Notes under the pieces: model-generated
What the model was told of the DNA's origin: nothing
Databases searched by the model: none
The model's input: only the letters and a program-made list of their open reading frames with translations
NCBI GenBank assembly: GCA_905480605.1
Contig: CAJQRD010000008.1
Coordinates: 1 to 46,606 of the forward strand
From: an uncultured Saprospiraceae bacterium
Lineage (GTDB): Bacteria > Bacteroidota > Bacteroidia > Chitinophagales > Saprospiraceae
Length of the DNA: 46,606 bases
Direction: 5' to 3'
Shown here: one piece after another, positions 35,669 through 43,124 of the stretch
How positions within the stretch are numbered: position 1 is the first letter of the stretch
How the letters are laid out: the number at the start of each line of letters is the position of its first letter
Position numbers and translations under genes: made by a program

Positions 35669-36394
35669 CTATTGGGCAGTATCATTCAAATCTATAATGG
35701 CTTCTCGTGCGGCCATGATATAAACTAAGGCACTTACCGCAATTAATCCAGGGATGCGATAAATTGCTCCTACAACAAAAAAGAACAATGCTACTAGTCT
35801 GCCAATAATAGAGGCAATTTTTGTAGCCTTGTGATTGCCTAACCTAATGGATAGTAATGCACGCAGTATGCGACCACCATCCATTGGAAATGCAGGAATA
35901 AGATTTAGAATGAAAAACAATAGATTGATAAATCCAATTTTATAAACTATGCTAAAGTATTCTGTGTAAATAAAAGTGTTGAGTTCACTTATTTGAATGT
36001 TTTCTTTTGAAATTACCAAAACATAAAACAGACTGCTAAGAAATAGAATTAAATTCATAATCGGTCCGGCGCTTGAAATCAAAACTTCTTTTTCGGGTTT
36101 GTCTTTTAACGATTCTATTCTCGCCAGTCCACCCAAGGCACTTATAATAATATCTTTTGGTTTGACACCAAGATATTTAGCAGTAATAGCATGGCCCAGT
36201 TCATGAATGAATACTGAGAAAAATAAAATTATAAATGTTATAAAAAACTGCCTGCTTCCACCTTTATTGAGGTATTGATCGCTTCCCACAAAGAGTACCA
36301 AAATGATTACAATAATAAAACTCCAATGAATTTTAAAATCTATACCTTTTATTTGGCAGAGTGTAATTGTTTTGTTTAGTATTTTTTGTAGCAC
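35669..36394 (-). CDS. Site-2 protease family (M50) intramembrane metallopeptidase, 241 aa
   Basis: A small polytopic zinc protease of the SpoIVFB/S2P type. HELGH is at residues 64-68, with zinc ligands H64 and H68 and catalytic E65; the third ligand is D172 in IPAFPMDGGR. About five to six TM segments are evident. There is no PDZ or CBS domain, so it is a minimal version. The N-terminal GIDFKIHWSFIIV segment is typical of group III S2Ps. It is the last gene of a leftward operon, 28 bp after the MFS gene. Such proteases often cleave membrane-bound anti-sigma factors, but no candidate substrate is adjacent. Confidence 0.92.
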   Translation of the reverse strand: MLQKILNKTITLCQIKGIDFKIHWSFIIVIILVLFVGSDQYLNKGGSRQFFITFIILFFSVFIHELGHAITAKYLGVKPKDIIISALGGLARIESLKDKPEKEVLISSAGPIMNLILFLSSLFYVLVISKENIQISELNTFIYTEYFSIVYKIGFINLLFFILNLIPAFPMDGGRILRALLSIRLGNHKATKIASIIGRLVALFFFVVGAIYRIPGLIAVSALVYIMAAREAIIDLNDTAQ

Positions 36395-36422
36395 ATTATA
36401 AGTTTTAAATCACTTCAGTATT

Positions 36423-37694
36423 TTATTCATTTGATAAACTTAAATCAAATGTCTTGTAGTGTTTTGCCATTAACAAGGTAGCTATAAATAGTATTGAACT
36501 TAGAATTATAAATGCATATATAATATTATTGCTTTCTTGGAAAAAAGGCAAAGTGAATAGGAGAAGCAATAGAACTCTGAAAATTACATTGGCGAAAAAC
36601 AAAACACTTCCTACACGACCAAAATACTGATTGGGTACATTTTTAAACAAGTACGTCATTCGAGCAATTCTTGTTCCTGCATTCATCATACCAGCAAAAA
36701 ACATCATACAGAAAAATATAAGCAATGATTGTGAAAATGCCAAAGTCATATATATTATACCCATTAGTAAAGTCATCAACATTACTGCCATTGGGATGCT
36801 TATATACTTGAAAACAAATCTTAAAGTAAATCCAATAAATATAGCACCAAATGCATAGGCCATTTTAGAATTTGAATACACATCTCCACTTTCCTGCAAG
36901 TGGTTTGATACGTATGAAACTCCTAAGTAGAAAGCTTCCAGCAGCAGCGCAAGAAAAACAGTGTAGGAAAGAATTCCAAACCAGAGTATGCTTTTGTTTT
37001 GCTTTAGATATCTTATACCTACATTTAATCTTTTTATAAGATTGCCACTTTCAACTTTGCGCTCTAGAATAGGTTTGTATTTGATAAAAGCTATAATTAC
37101 AAAAGCGACAAAATATGTTGAACTGTCCAAAAGGAAAATTTCATGAATTTGCCAGGCATCTATATTAAAGCCAAGGTAGATCTGTTGACCGAATATAACT
37201 AAAAATCCATCTTGTGTGCCTTCTAAGAGCAAAGTTGCAAATGCACCAGCAATTACGGTTGTAAACTGTCCTACGACTTCAAGTAAAGAGGAAATTTTCG
37301 AATAGTATTTCCCTTCTGTAATCTCTTGCACAAAAGCATACAAACAAGGGTAATGAATGTTGTAATTAAGGAAGGTAATCATGAAGACTGATGCCACAAT
37401 TAACGGAGGTAATTCTCCCAGACTGTAACCCAAATAAGAAACAGCTCCAATGGTACAACCTACAATGATTGTTAATACTAAGAATATTTTTTTACGGTCA
37501 TATTTGTCAACAATAGATCCGCTTATTGGCATCCAAAAAAGAACAATGATATTAGTAACGATATATACAAACCCAAAATAAGATAGCATTTCTTTTTGAG
37601 CAAAATACCAAGGTATGGCGATCATACTCATTCCTTGGGCAACACCTGATATGGCATTGGCTATGAAAACCAGGATGAGTGCTAGTCTATTCAG
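36423..37694 (-). CDS. MFS transporter, probable non-AUG start, about 423 aa
   Basis: A twelve-helix major facilitator, closest in appearance to the EntS/MFS_3 efflux type. It has the loop 2-3 motif GSIVDKYDRKKIF and a half-repeat region around LKQNKSILWFGILSY. The first ATG (37631) begins inside TM1, at MSMIAIPWYFA. In the same frame upstream the codons read NRLALILVFIANAISGVAQG, the expected first half of TM1, and remain open to a TAA at 37701-37703. No ATG, GTG or TTG occurs there, so CTG 37694 (or ATA 37700) is the likely start. It lies 2 bp past the DUF4286 stop, compatible with translational coupling. The substrate is unknown. Confidence 0.85.
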   Translation of the reverse strand: MNRLALILVFIANAISGVAQGMSMIAIPWYFAQKEMLSYFGFVYIVTNIIVLFWMPISGSIVDKYDRKKIFLVLTIIVGCTIGAVSYLGYSLGELPPLIVASVFMITFLNYNIHYPCLYAFVQEITEGKYYSKISSLLEVVGQFTTVIAGAFATLLLEGTQDGFLVIFGQQIYLGFNIDAWQIHEIFLLDSSTYFVAFVIIAFIKYKPILERKVESGNLIKRLNVGIRYLKQNKSILWFGILSYTVFLALLLEAFYLGVSYVSNHLQESGDVYSNSKMAYAFGAIFIGFTLRFVFKYISIPMAVMLMTLLMGIIYMTLAFSQSLLIFFCMMFFAGMMNAGTRIARMTYLFKNVPNQYFGRVGSVLFFANVIFRVLLLLLFTLPFFQESNNIIYAFIILSSILFIATLLMAKHYKTFDLSLSNE

Positions 37695-37696
37695 AG

Positions 37697-38041
37697 TTAT
37701 TTATTTATATAGGAATTGTAGTACAACCTTTCCATTTTTGTTGTGAAATACACGTATTGACCCCGATAGTCTTGGTCAACTAAGGACAAAAACTTTTGCA
37801 TAGTTGTCAATTTGTGAATTGAAAATATACTTTCATTCAAGTAAGTAAATTGTACTGCATAAGTTAAATCATTATCTTCTTCCTTCTGTGAAAGATGAAT
37901 TATATTTATTTGAGAACCTACAATAATTTGACCGTCAGTACATGGTGGAAGGTAGTTGACTTGCATTTGTTTTAGCCATTCATCTGAAATCTCCTTTCCT
38001 ATTTTAAAAGTGATGTTGAAAACGATAGGATTCTTGTGCAT
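37697..38041 (-). CDS. DUF4286 family protein, 114 aa
   Basis: A small cytoplasmic protein matching the DUF4286 pattern: IVFNITFKIGKEISDEWLKQM at the start (NVTxxVxxxxxxEWLxWM-like), a central TYAVQFTYLNE strand, and DQDYRGQYVYFTTKMERL at the end (FxGKxVxFRTxLE-like). The fold is predicted as an alpha/beta dimeric barrel, and no biochemical function is known to me. It overlaps or abuts the start of the MFS gene and lies 52 bp downstream of the TPR gene. Confidence 0.8.
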   Translation of the reverse strand: MHKNPIVFNITFKIGKEISDEWLKQMQVNYLPPCTDGQIIVGSQINIIHLSQKEEDNDLTYAVQFTYLNESIFSIHKLTTMQKFLSLVDQDYRGQYVYFTTKMERLYYNSYINK

Positions 38042-38093
38042 ATCTAATTTTTAAATAGACCAATACTATTAGGGGATCTATTATTTTGTTTAT

Positions 38094-39905
38094 TTATTGA
38101 ATATCATCTCCTCTAAGGATACGGTATCTTTTTCTAGCTTCAATTGCAAAAGTACTGTTAGAGAAATCAATGAATAATTTTTCATATAACGACTTGGCTT
38201 GATCTAAATCTTTTAATTGATTTTGATAAATTTCAGCTGCTTTAAACAATGCATTATCTGCTCGAATTTCTTCAGGATAATTTTCATATACTGCAGTGTA
38301 TAATTCAATAGCTTTATCGATATTTTTTAGACGCTTGTGAAGTTCTGCTTTTTGATAAATAATATCATCCTCAAGACTGTGTTCAGGAAATAAAATGGAT
38401 ATAGAATCTAACTTTATAAAAGCTTCATCAAATTTATTTTGCACAGTAAATAATTCTGCTTCTGAAAACATTTTGAGAGGTACATCCGTAGTATCCAATC
38501 CTATGTTATCCATTATGAAAATAGACATATCAATAGCATCATTTGAAATTAGTTTAGACGTAGCCGTTTTAAGGATGCTAAACTTTTCTTGTGCCCATTC
38601 AAATTTTCCGGCGTAGTACGATAGCATTGCATTTTTAAACCTTGCTGTTTCACCAATATATCCTTCCTTATTTGATTTTTCAACTTGCGAATAGAGTAGG
38701 GTGGCTTCCCAAATTTCACCTGTCATCAAATAATAATCTCCCATAGATATTTTGCTATTCGCTTTTACACTTCTACTGATACTATTAGATGCTGTTAATT
38801 CTTTAAGCACCTCAATTGCGCCTAATAAATCATTTTTATAAAGTGCTTGAAAGTCAGCATACTCTTTAACTATCTGTTCAGTTTGAGAATTTATACCAAA
38901 TGAATTGATAAAGGTTTTATATTCTGCTGTTATCGTATCTAATTGATAAAGTTCATAGTCATAACTTAATATAACCTTATTTTTCTTGGCTCTTAGCAAT
39001 GCCTTTTTAGAATTTATAAATAAGCTGCTGTTTATAGATTCTATTTGTGTCAAATATTCATAAGCTTTAATGGCTGTATCGTAATCACCATCATTATAGG
39101 CGATAGCTGCAATTTCTGCTACACGGGTTCCATTCTCATTGTATTTTCTATCCAAAGATCTTGCTTGCCTTAGTGCTTTATCATATTCCTTTTTTTCTAT
39201 AAATACCCATTGCAATAATTCTGTATAAGCAATATTGTCTGGGTCATCTTGTAAGAAGGCATACAATTGTTTTCTTAATGTATCCAATTCTTCATTTGTT
39301 CTAAGTGTTTTTTGAAGGTTGGATTTGTAATAAGCAATGTTCTTTGGATTTTGATTTACAGCCTTAATATAGTATTCAATCATTTTAGGCTTGTCTCCTT
39401 TTTTATTATAAAGATTCGCTAGATATGATGCAAAGATGCCTTCGTTATCTAAAAGCGCAGCGCCCTTTTCATAAACTTCAATTGCCATATCATATTTTGC
39501 CAAACGGTCAAAAGCACTCGCCAAGCTTCTTATTGAATTTATGTTTGGAGGTATATTTTTAATAGCATCCTTATATACTTTATCAGCCTCGTCAGTCAAA
39601 GACTGCCTTTCTTTTAAGTTTCCTAAAGTAACATAATATTGAATTTTAGAAGGATCTTTTTTGATTTGATCTTCAATCTGGCTTTCGGCTTCTGCATAAT
39701 CCTCCATCGCCAATAGACAGTCTACATAGTTGTTGAAGTAGCCTGTTTGATGGGGTTGATTTGCGAAAAGTTTTTTATAAACACTAGCGGCTTTTTCATA
39801 CTCACCTGATCTATAGTACTGCATGGCAAGCCTTTGATTTTGCCCGAAAGCAAAAACGGCAGTTGATATAAAAACTAGAAATAATAAGAACTTCTTCATA
39901 CTCAT
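38094..39905 (-). CDS. Periplasmic tetratricopeptide-repeat protein, 603 aa
   Basis: A signal peptide (KKFLLFLVFISTAVFAFG, cleavage before Q) is followed by TPRs over almost the whole length. Examples are QYYRSGEYEKAASVYKKLFA near 30, KDAIKNIPPNINSIRSLASA near 130, and a YbgF/PorW-like C-terminal set: ELHKRLKNIDKAIELYTAVY and LKDLDQAKSLYEKLFIDF. There is no catalytic domain. An internal ATG at 39899 gives the same signal peptide two residues shorter and may be the true start. It heads a leftward operon with DUF4286, the MFS transporter and the M50 protease. A scaffold role in the periplasm is all that can be inferred. Confidence 0.88.
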   Translation of the reverse strand: MSMKKFLLFLVFISTAVFAFGQNQRLAMQYYRSGEYEKAASVYKKLFANQPHQTGYFNNYVDCLLAMEDYAEAESQIEDQIKKDPSKIQYYVTLGNLKERQSLTDEADKVYKDAIKNIPPNINSIRSLASAFDRLAKYDMAIEVYEKGAALLDNEGIFASYLANLYNKKGDKPKMIEYYIKAVNQNPKNIAYYKSNLQKTLRTNEELDTLRKQLYAFLQDDPDNIAYTELLQWVFIEKKEYDKALRQARSLDRKYNENGTRVAEIAAIAYNDGDYDTAIKAYEYLTQIESINSSLFINSKKALLRAKKNKVILSYDYELYQLDTITAEYKTFINSFGINSQTEQIVKEYADFQALYKNDLLGAIEVLKELTASNSISRSVKANSKISMGDYYLMTGEIWEATLLYSQVEKSNKEGYIGETARFKNAMLSYYAGKFEWAQEKFSILKTATSKLISNDAIDMSIFIMDNIGLDTTDVPLKMFSEAELFTVQNKFDEAFIKLDSISILFPEHSLEDDIIYQKAELHKRLKNIDKAIELYTAVYENYPEEIRADNALFKAAEIYQNQLKDLDQAKSLYEKLFIDFSNSTFAIEARKRYRILRGDDIQ

Positions 39906-40296
39906 AATTACATTAAGTGTAAATATAACGTTGCTAAGGTGAAATTGATTCTAATAAACCACATAAATGCGGGTAATTACTTATTCTTTTATAGAAGTGA
40001 AGAGCAATTGATTGAGTGAATTAACTTAGCACATACTATGTATAAGGTATTCCAGGTCTTATTCTGTATTTAAATTACCATATTAGGATCCTACTATTTT
40101 TGGTTATAATGTATTGATTCTGTAAATCTATTTTGATAATCGCTTTATCAGGCTAAAAGGGCCTACTAAAAGAGCAGGTTTTTGGATCTTTTTATATTAT
40201 GAACTATGATCTGAATTGTGATGAGGATTACTTTAATTTGAAACGGAGGAGTGTACAGTACTTTCACAGCGCGTCCACGTTGTTTACCTGGTGTGT
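39906..40296. other. Intergenic DNA without a recognised gene
   Basis: 391 bp, AT-rich, with no coding signal on either strand. A weak hairpin (CCTACT/AGCAGG with one mismatch, 40162-40178) is followed by five T on the plus strand. The only long open frame here (40199-40591, plus) is antisense to the TonB remnant described next and has an unusual composition, so it is not called. Confidence 0.5.
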
Positions 40297-40500
40297 CTAC
40301 TTAAAGGCATTGATTTCTGAATGTTTAACACTAGAATTCAGGACTTCCATCTCAGAATCTTCATTGTGGCTTTTTGAAAGCTTAGTACTTGATATGTTTT
40401 TAAAATATATTTTGAATAATGTGATTATGCCAATTACCACGAAAGTTAATATTGCAATTGCCAATAGGGTTTCTTTTCCTGAGAGTTACATTTGTGTCAT
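40297..40500 (-). pseudogene. Decayed N-terminal remnant of a third tonB copy
   Basis: The minus strand reads MTQM, a TAA (40486-40488), then LSGKETLLAIAILTFVVIGI, a short TLFKIYFKN stretch, and later HSEINAFK followed by TAG (40297-40299) and THQ. This parallels the N-terminus of the intact tonB at 41382-42293: ELSGTAAIIATLAIVALVLL, FRKMFKKN, then PDVNAFNWTRP. The stop replaces the Trp codon. Two nonsense codons and the absence of a C-terminal domain downstream mark it as dead. It lies just past the terminator of the TonB-domain lipoprotein gene, making this the third unit of a tandem series. Confidence 0.65.
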
Positions 40501-40693
40501 AATATCTTATTTCAGTGTGAATAATTTCTTTGATACTATGATGAGGTTTGGAAGTGGTTTTGGTGTGAAAAGTTTAAAAGAGATGACTTGAAGGTATTCA
40601 AAATATTGCAAGGATGATAAGGAGAAATAAGAAATAAGTTAGAAAGGCTTTTGAAAATAGGCTAGGGGGAAGTATGTTTATAATAAGAAATGC

Positions 40694-40725
40694 TAAAAAA
40701 AGCTTGCAAATTTTTGCAAGCTTTT
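40694..40725. terminator. Terminator of the TonB-domain lipoprotein gene (copy 2)
   Basis: AAAGCTTGCAAA and TTTGCAAGCTTT pair around a short T-rich loop, with A and T runs on both flanks. It is nearly identical to the hairpin at 41345-41374 and lies in the same position relative to its gene. Confidence 0.9.
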
Positions 40726-40732
40726 ATATTTT

Positions 40733-41197
40733 TTACTCCAACTTGAATTTAATTGGAAGTGTGTATAACACATTTACTGGTTGGCCCTTTTGTTTACCAG
40801 GAGTCCATCTTTCTGGAAGATTGTTCATGGCTAGGACAACTTTTTTACCAGCGTCACCACAACCTGCTCCAATATCTCTAACAATTTTAACATCGTCAAT
40901 CTTCCCCGTTTCAGTTACGACGAATTGTAATACGGCCATACCTTCAGCACCCTTTTCTCTGGCAATTGCTGGGTACTTAAGGTTTTTATAAATGTATTGA
41001 AGCATTTTTGTTTTTGCACAATCTTGCTTTTCTTCTTCAGATCCTGTTTCTTCACAACCTGGGAATCTAGGCATTTGTTCTACCACTTTGAATATTTCTG
41101 GATTTTTTGGTTCTTCTGGTTGACATCCTGTTGTTATAAAAACCGAAATCCCTATTGCTAAAATGACTGCCAATAATGTGAGTTGCACATTTTTCAT
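40733..41197 (-). CDS. TonB C-terminal-domain lipoprotein, 154 aa
   Basis: A lipoprotein signal (ISVFITTGC, cysteine at about residue 25) is followed at once by a TonB_C domain: YPAIAREKGAEGMAVLQFVV, TGKIDDVKIVRDIGAGCGD and NNLPERWTPGKQKGQPVNVL. By hand count 112 of 122 residues match the C-terminus of the neighbouring TonB (41382-42293). It lacks the transmembrane anchor and Pro-rich spacer, so it cannot couple to ExbBD as TonB does. It may bind TonB-box partners or peptidoglycan from the periplasmic face of a membrane. The gene arose by local duplication that included the terminator. Confidence 0.9.
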   Translation of the reverse strand: MKNVQLTLLAVILAIGISVFITTGCQPEEPKNPEIFKVVEQMPRFPGCEETGSEEEKQDCAKTKMLQYIYKNLKYPAIAREKGAEGMAVLQFVVTETGKIDDVKIVRDIGAGCGDAGKKVVLAMNNLPERWTPGKQKGQPVNVLYTLPIKFKLE

Positions 41198-41344
41198 AAT
41201 TTTCTTTTATTTTTTTGAATAAAATAATATCTACTATATTATGATGATAATTGAAAGTGTTTTGGTGTAAGTGTAATAAAGAGGTTTAGTAATAATGTCT
41301 TCTAGTACATTTACATACTTGGGGAAAACCATAAAACGACAAAA

Positions 41345-41374
41345 AAAAAGCTTGCAAAATTTTGCAAGCTTTTT
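41345..41374. terminator. Terminator of the citrate synthase-tonB gene group
   Basis: AAAAAGCTTGCAAAA (41345-41359) is the exact complement of TTTTGCAAGCTTTTT (41360-41374), a spacerless palindrome with A and T runs outside. It lies 7 bp past the tonB stop. Confidence 0.9.
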
Positions 41375-41381
41375 ATATTTT

Positions 41382-42293
41382 TTACTCCAATTTGAACTTA
41401 ATTGGAAGTGTGTATAACACTTTTACTGGTCGACCCCTTTGTTTACCAGGAGTCCATCTTTCTGGAAGATTGTTCATGGCTACGACAACTTTTTTACCGG
41501 CGTCACCACAACCTGCTCCAATATCTCTAACGATTTTGACATCGTCAACTTTACCTGTTTCAGTTACAACGAATTGCAATACTGCCATACCTTCAACACC
41601 ATTTTCTCTGGCGATTGCTGGGTATTTAAGGTTTTTATAAATGTATTGAAGCATTTTTGTTTTTGCACAATCTTGCTTTTCTTTTTCAGATCCTGCGTCT
41701 TCACAACCCGGGAATCTAGGCATTTGCTCTACCACTTTGAAGATTTCTGGTTCTTCTGGCGGCGGTGGTGGAGGAGGCGGCGGTGGAGGAGGCGCGTCCT
41801 CAACTACTGGTTCTTCCACAACATCTTCTTCTTCGACATCCATATCCTCGAAAACAGGTTCTTCCTCTTCTAGGATTTCCTCTTCCGGTACCTCTTCAAT
41901 TACGGGAGGTGGTGGAGGAGGAGGCGGCGGAGGTGGCTCCGCAGTACGTGGTGGTTCAATTTCCATTTCCTCATCCATTTCTAATGCACCGTCTGGAATT
42001 ACCACAGCTTTGTCATATGTTGTCCAACTAAACGCAAATAAAGTAACAGCTACAGCTGCTGCTAATCCCATCAAGAAGATAGGTCGCGTCCAGTTAAAAG
42101 CATTGACATCTGGATACTTGTTACGGGCTAGAAGTGGCGAACTCCAATGATGATCTTTATACTTTTCAGTAAGATCTTCATTTGAGTTCTTTTTAAACAT
42201 TTTTCTAAATAGGAATATAGCAAGCAAGACTAAAGCTACTATTGCTAGTGTCGCTATTATTGCAGCAGTTCCTGATAATTCAAAATCACCCAT
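41382..42293 (-). CDS. tonB: TonB family energy transducer with two poly-proline runs, 303 aa
   Basis: TonB links ExbB/ExbD proton flow to outer-membrane TonB-dependent receptors. Here there are two hydrophobic segments (about 8-30 and 71-90), not one. They flank a cytoplasmic-looking KMFKKNSNEDLTEKYKDHHW loop, so the N-terminus is probably outside. A periplasmic spacer (about 100-180) contains runs of about 11 and 12 prolines separated by an acidic EEVPEEEILEEEEPVFEDMD block. The TonB_C domain (about 185-303) ends PVKVLYTLPIKFKLE. The gene starts one base inside the vanZ stop (TAATG overlap). In sprA-containing Bacteroidota a gcvH-vanZ-tonB set beside sprA is common, as I recall. Confidence 0.93.
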   Translation of the reverse strand: MGDFELSGTAAIIATLAIVALVLLAIFLFRKMFKKNSNEDLTEKYKDHHWSSPLLARNKYPDVNAFNWTRPIFLMGLAAAVAVTLFAFSWTTYDKAVVIPDGALEMDEEMEIEPPRTAEPPPPPPPPPPPVIEEVPEEEILEEEEPVFEDMDVEEEDVVEEPVVEDAPPPPPPPPPPPPEEPEIFKVVEQMPRFPGCEDAGSEKEKQDCAKTKMLQYIYKNLKYPAIARENGVEGMAVLQFVVTETGKVDDVKIVRDIGAGCGDAGKKVVVAMNNLPERWTPGKQRGRPVKVLYTLPIKFKLE

Positions 42294-42652
42294 TAGGATT
42301 TAATTTTTCGTACTAAGTAAAAAATAATGCTCCCAATCAAAGAGCCATTAATATTAGCAATAATATCAAAAGAATCAAAATATCGACCTGTATTTAGTGC
42401 ACCTTGTAAAGATTCTATTAGAAATCCGTACGACGATGACAGTAAAACAGCTATAAATATTGATTTGGTTGAAATTATTGAATTTTTGTAATTAAGATAA
42501 TTTAAGATTAAAAAGGCCATTACTCCAAAAAAGAAGGCATGAACAAATTTATCTCTATTACCAAAATCTTCAATTTTCAAATCATATGTAGGCATTAACA
42601 AAAATATTGTAATGACTACAGTCCACACGATCAAAGGTAGTATTGCTTTCAA
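42293..42652 (-). CDS. VanZ-like family membrane protein, 119 aa
   Basis: A small four-helix membrane protein of the VanZ-like family. MKAILPLIVWTVVITIFLLM is TM1, then the conserved acidic/FxxHAFFFGVMAFLIL motif in NRDKFVHAFFFGVMAF, a SSYGFLIESLQGALNTGRYF stretch and SFDIIANINGSLIGSII, all typical of the family. It starts with TTG at 42652. The frame is open further upstream with no ATG, so the start is uncertain by some residues. The stop overlaps the tonB start by one base. The family's molecular role is unknown outside teicoplanin resistance. Confidence 0.88.
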   Translation of the reverse strand: MKAILPLIVWTVVITIFLLMPTYDLKIEDFGNRDKFVHAFFFGVMAFLILNYLNYKNSIISTKSIFIAVLLSSSYGFLIESLQGALNTGRYFDSFDIIANINGSLIGSIIFYLVRKIKS

Positions 42653-42723
42653 GTACTTCTTTCTTTCACCTTGTTTTAAGATAGATGCAAGGAAATTAAT
42701 TAATGGTGTGAACGCTAAAGATT

Positions 42724-43113
42724 TTATTCAATTAATGCTTTATAGTCATCAGCACTCATTAAAGTGTCGATTTCATCAGCATTTTGAATTTCTATTTTTA
42801 CAATCCAACCTTCACCATATGCATCAGAGTTTACCAAGTCTGGCTGGTCATCTCCTTCCTCATTTAGCTTAGGATTAAATTCTATCACTTTACCTGTAAT
42901 AGGAATAAATAGATCAGATGTTGTTTTTACAGCTTCTATAGTGCCGAAAATCTCATCTTTTTCAATTGTTTCTCCCACTGTGTCTACTTCAACATACACA
43001 ATTTCTCCCAATTCACTTTGAGCAAAATCAGTAATACCGACAGTTGCGATATTATCTTCTACTCTAATCCATTCATGTTCTTTAGTGTACTTTAAGTCTT
43101 CTAGAATATTCAT
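42724..43113 (-). CDS. gcvH: Glycine cleavage system H protein, 129 aa
   Basis: A lipoylated carrier that shuttles aminomethyl groups between the P, T and L proteins of glycine cleavage. The lipoyl-lysine is K63 in GTIEAVKTTSDLFIP. The N-terminal LKYTKEHEWIRVEDNIATVG and C-terminal NSDAYGEGWIVKIEI are diagnostic, and the length is normal. No gcvP or gcvT is nearby. It lies 11 bp downstream of the citrate synthase gene, so the two are likely co-transcribed. Confidence 0.97.
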   Translation of the reverse strand: MNILEDLKYTKEHEWIRVEDNIATVGITDFAQSELGEIVYVEVDTVGETIEKDEIFGTIEAVKTTSDLFIPITGKVIEFNPKLNEEGDDQPDLVNSDAYGEGWIVKIEIQNADEIDTLMSADDYKALIE

Positions 43114-43124
43114 TTATATATTAA

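Noticed and set aside
40199-40591. 130-codon plus-strand frame
   Set aside because: It overlaps the recognisable TonB remnant on the other strand and has a non-protein-like composition.
41737-42150. Plus-strand Gly/Ser-rich frame opposite tonB
   Set aside because: It is the antisense of the poly-proline and acidic coding tracts, with no start context or homology.
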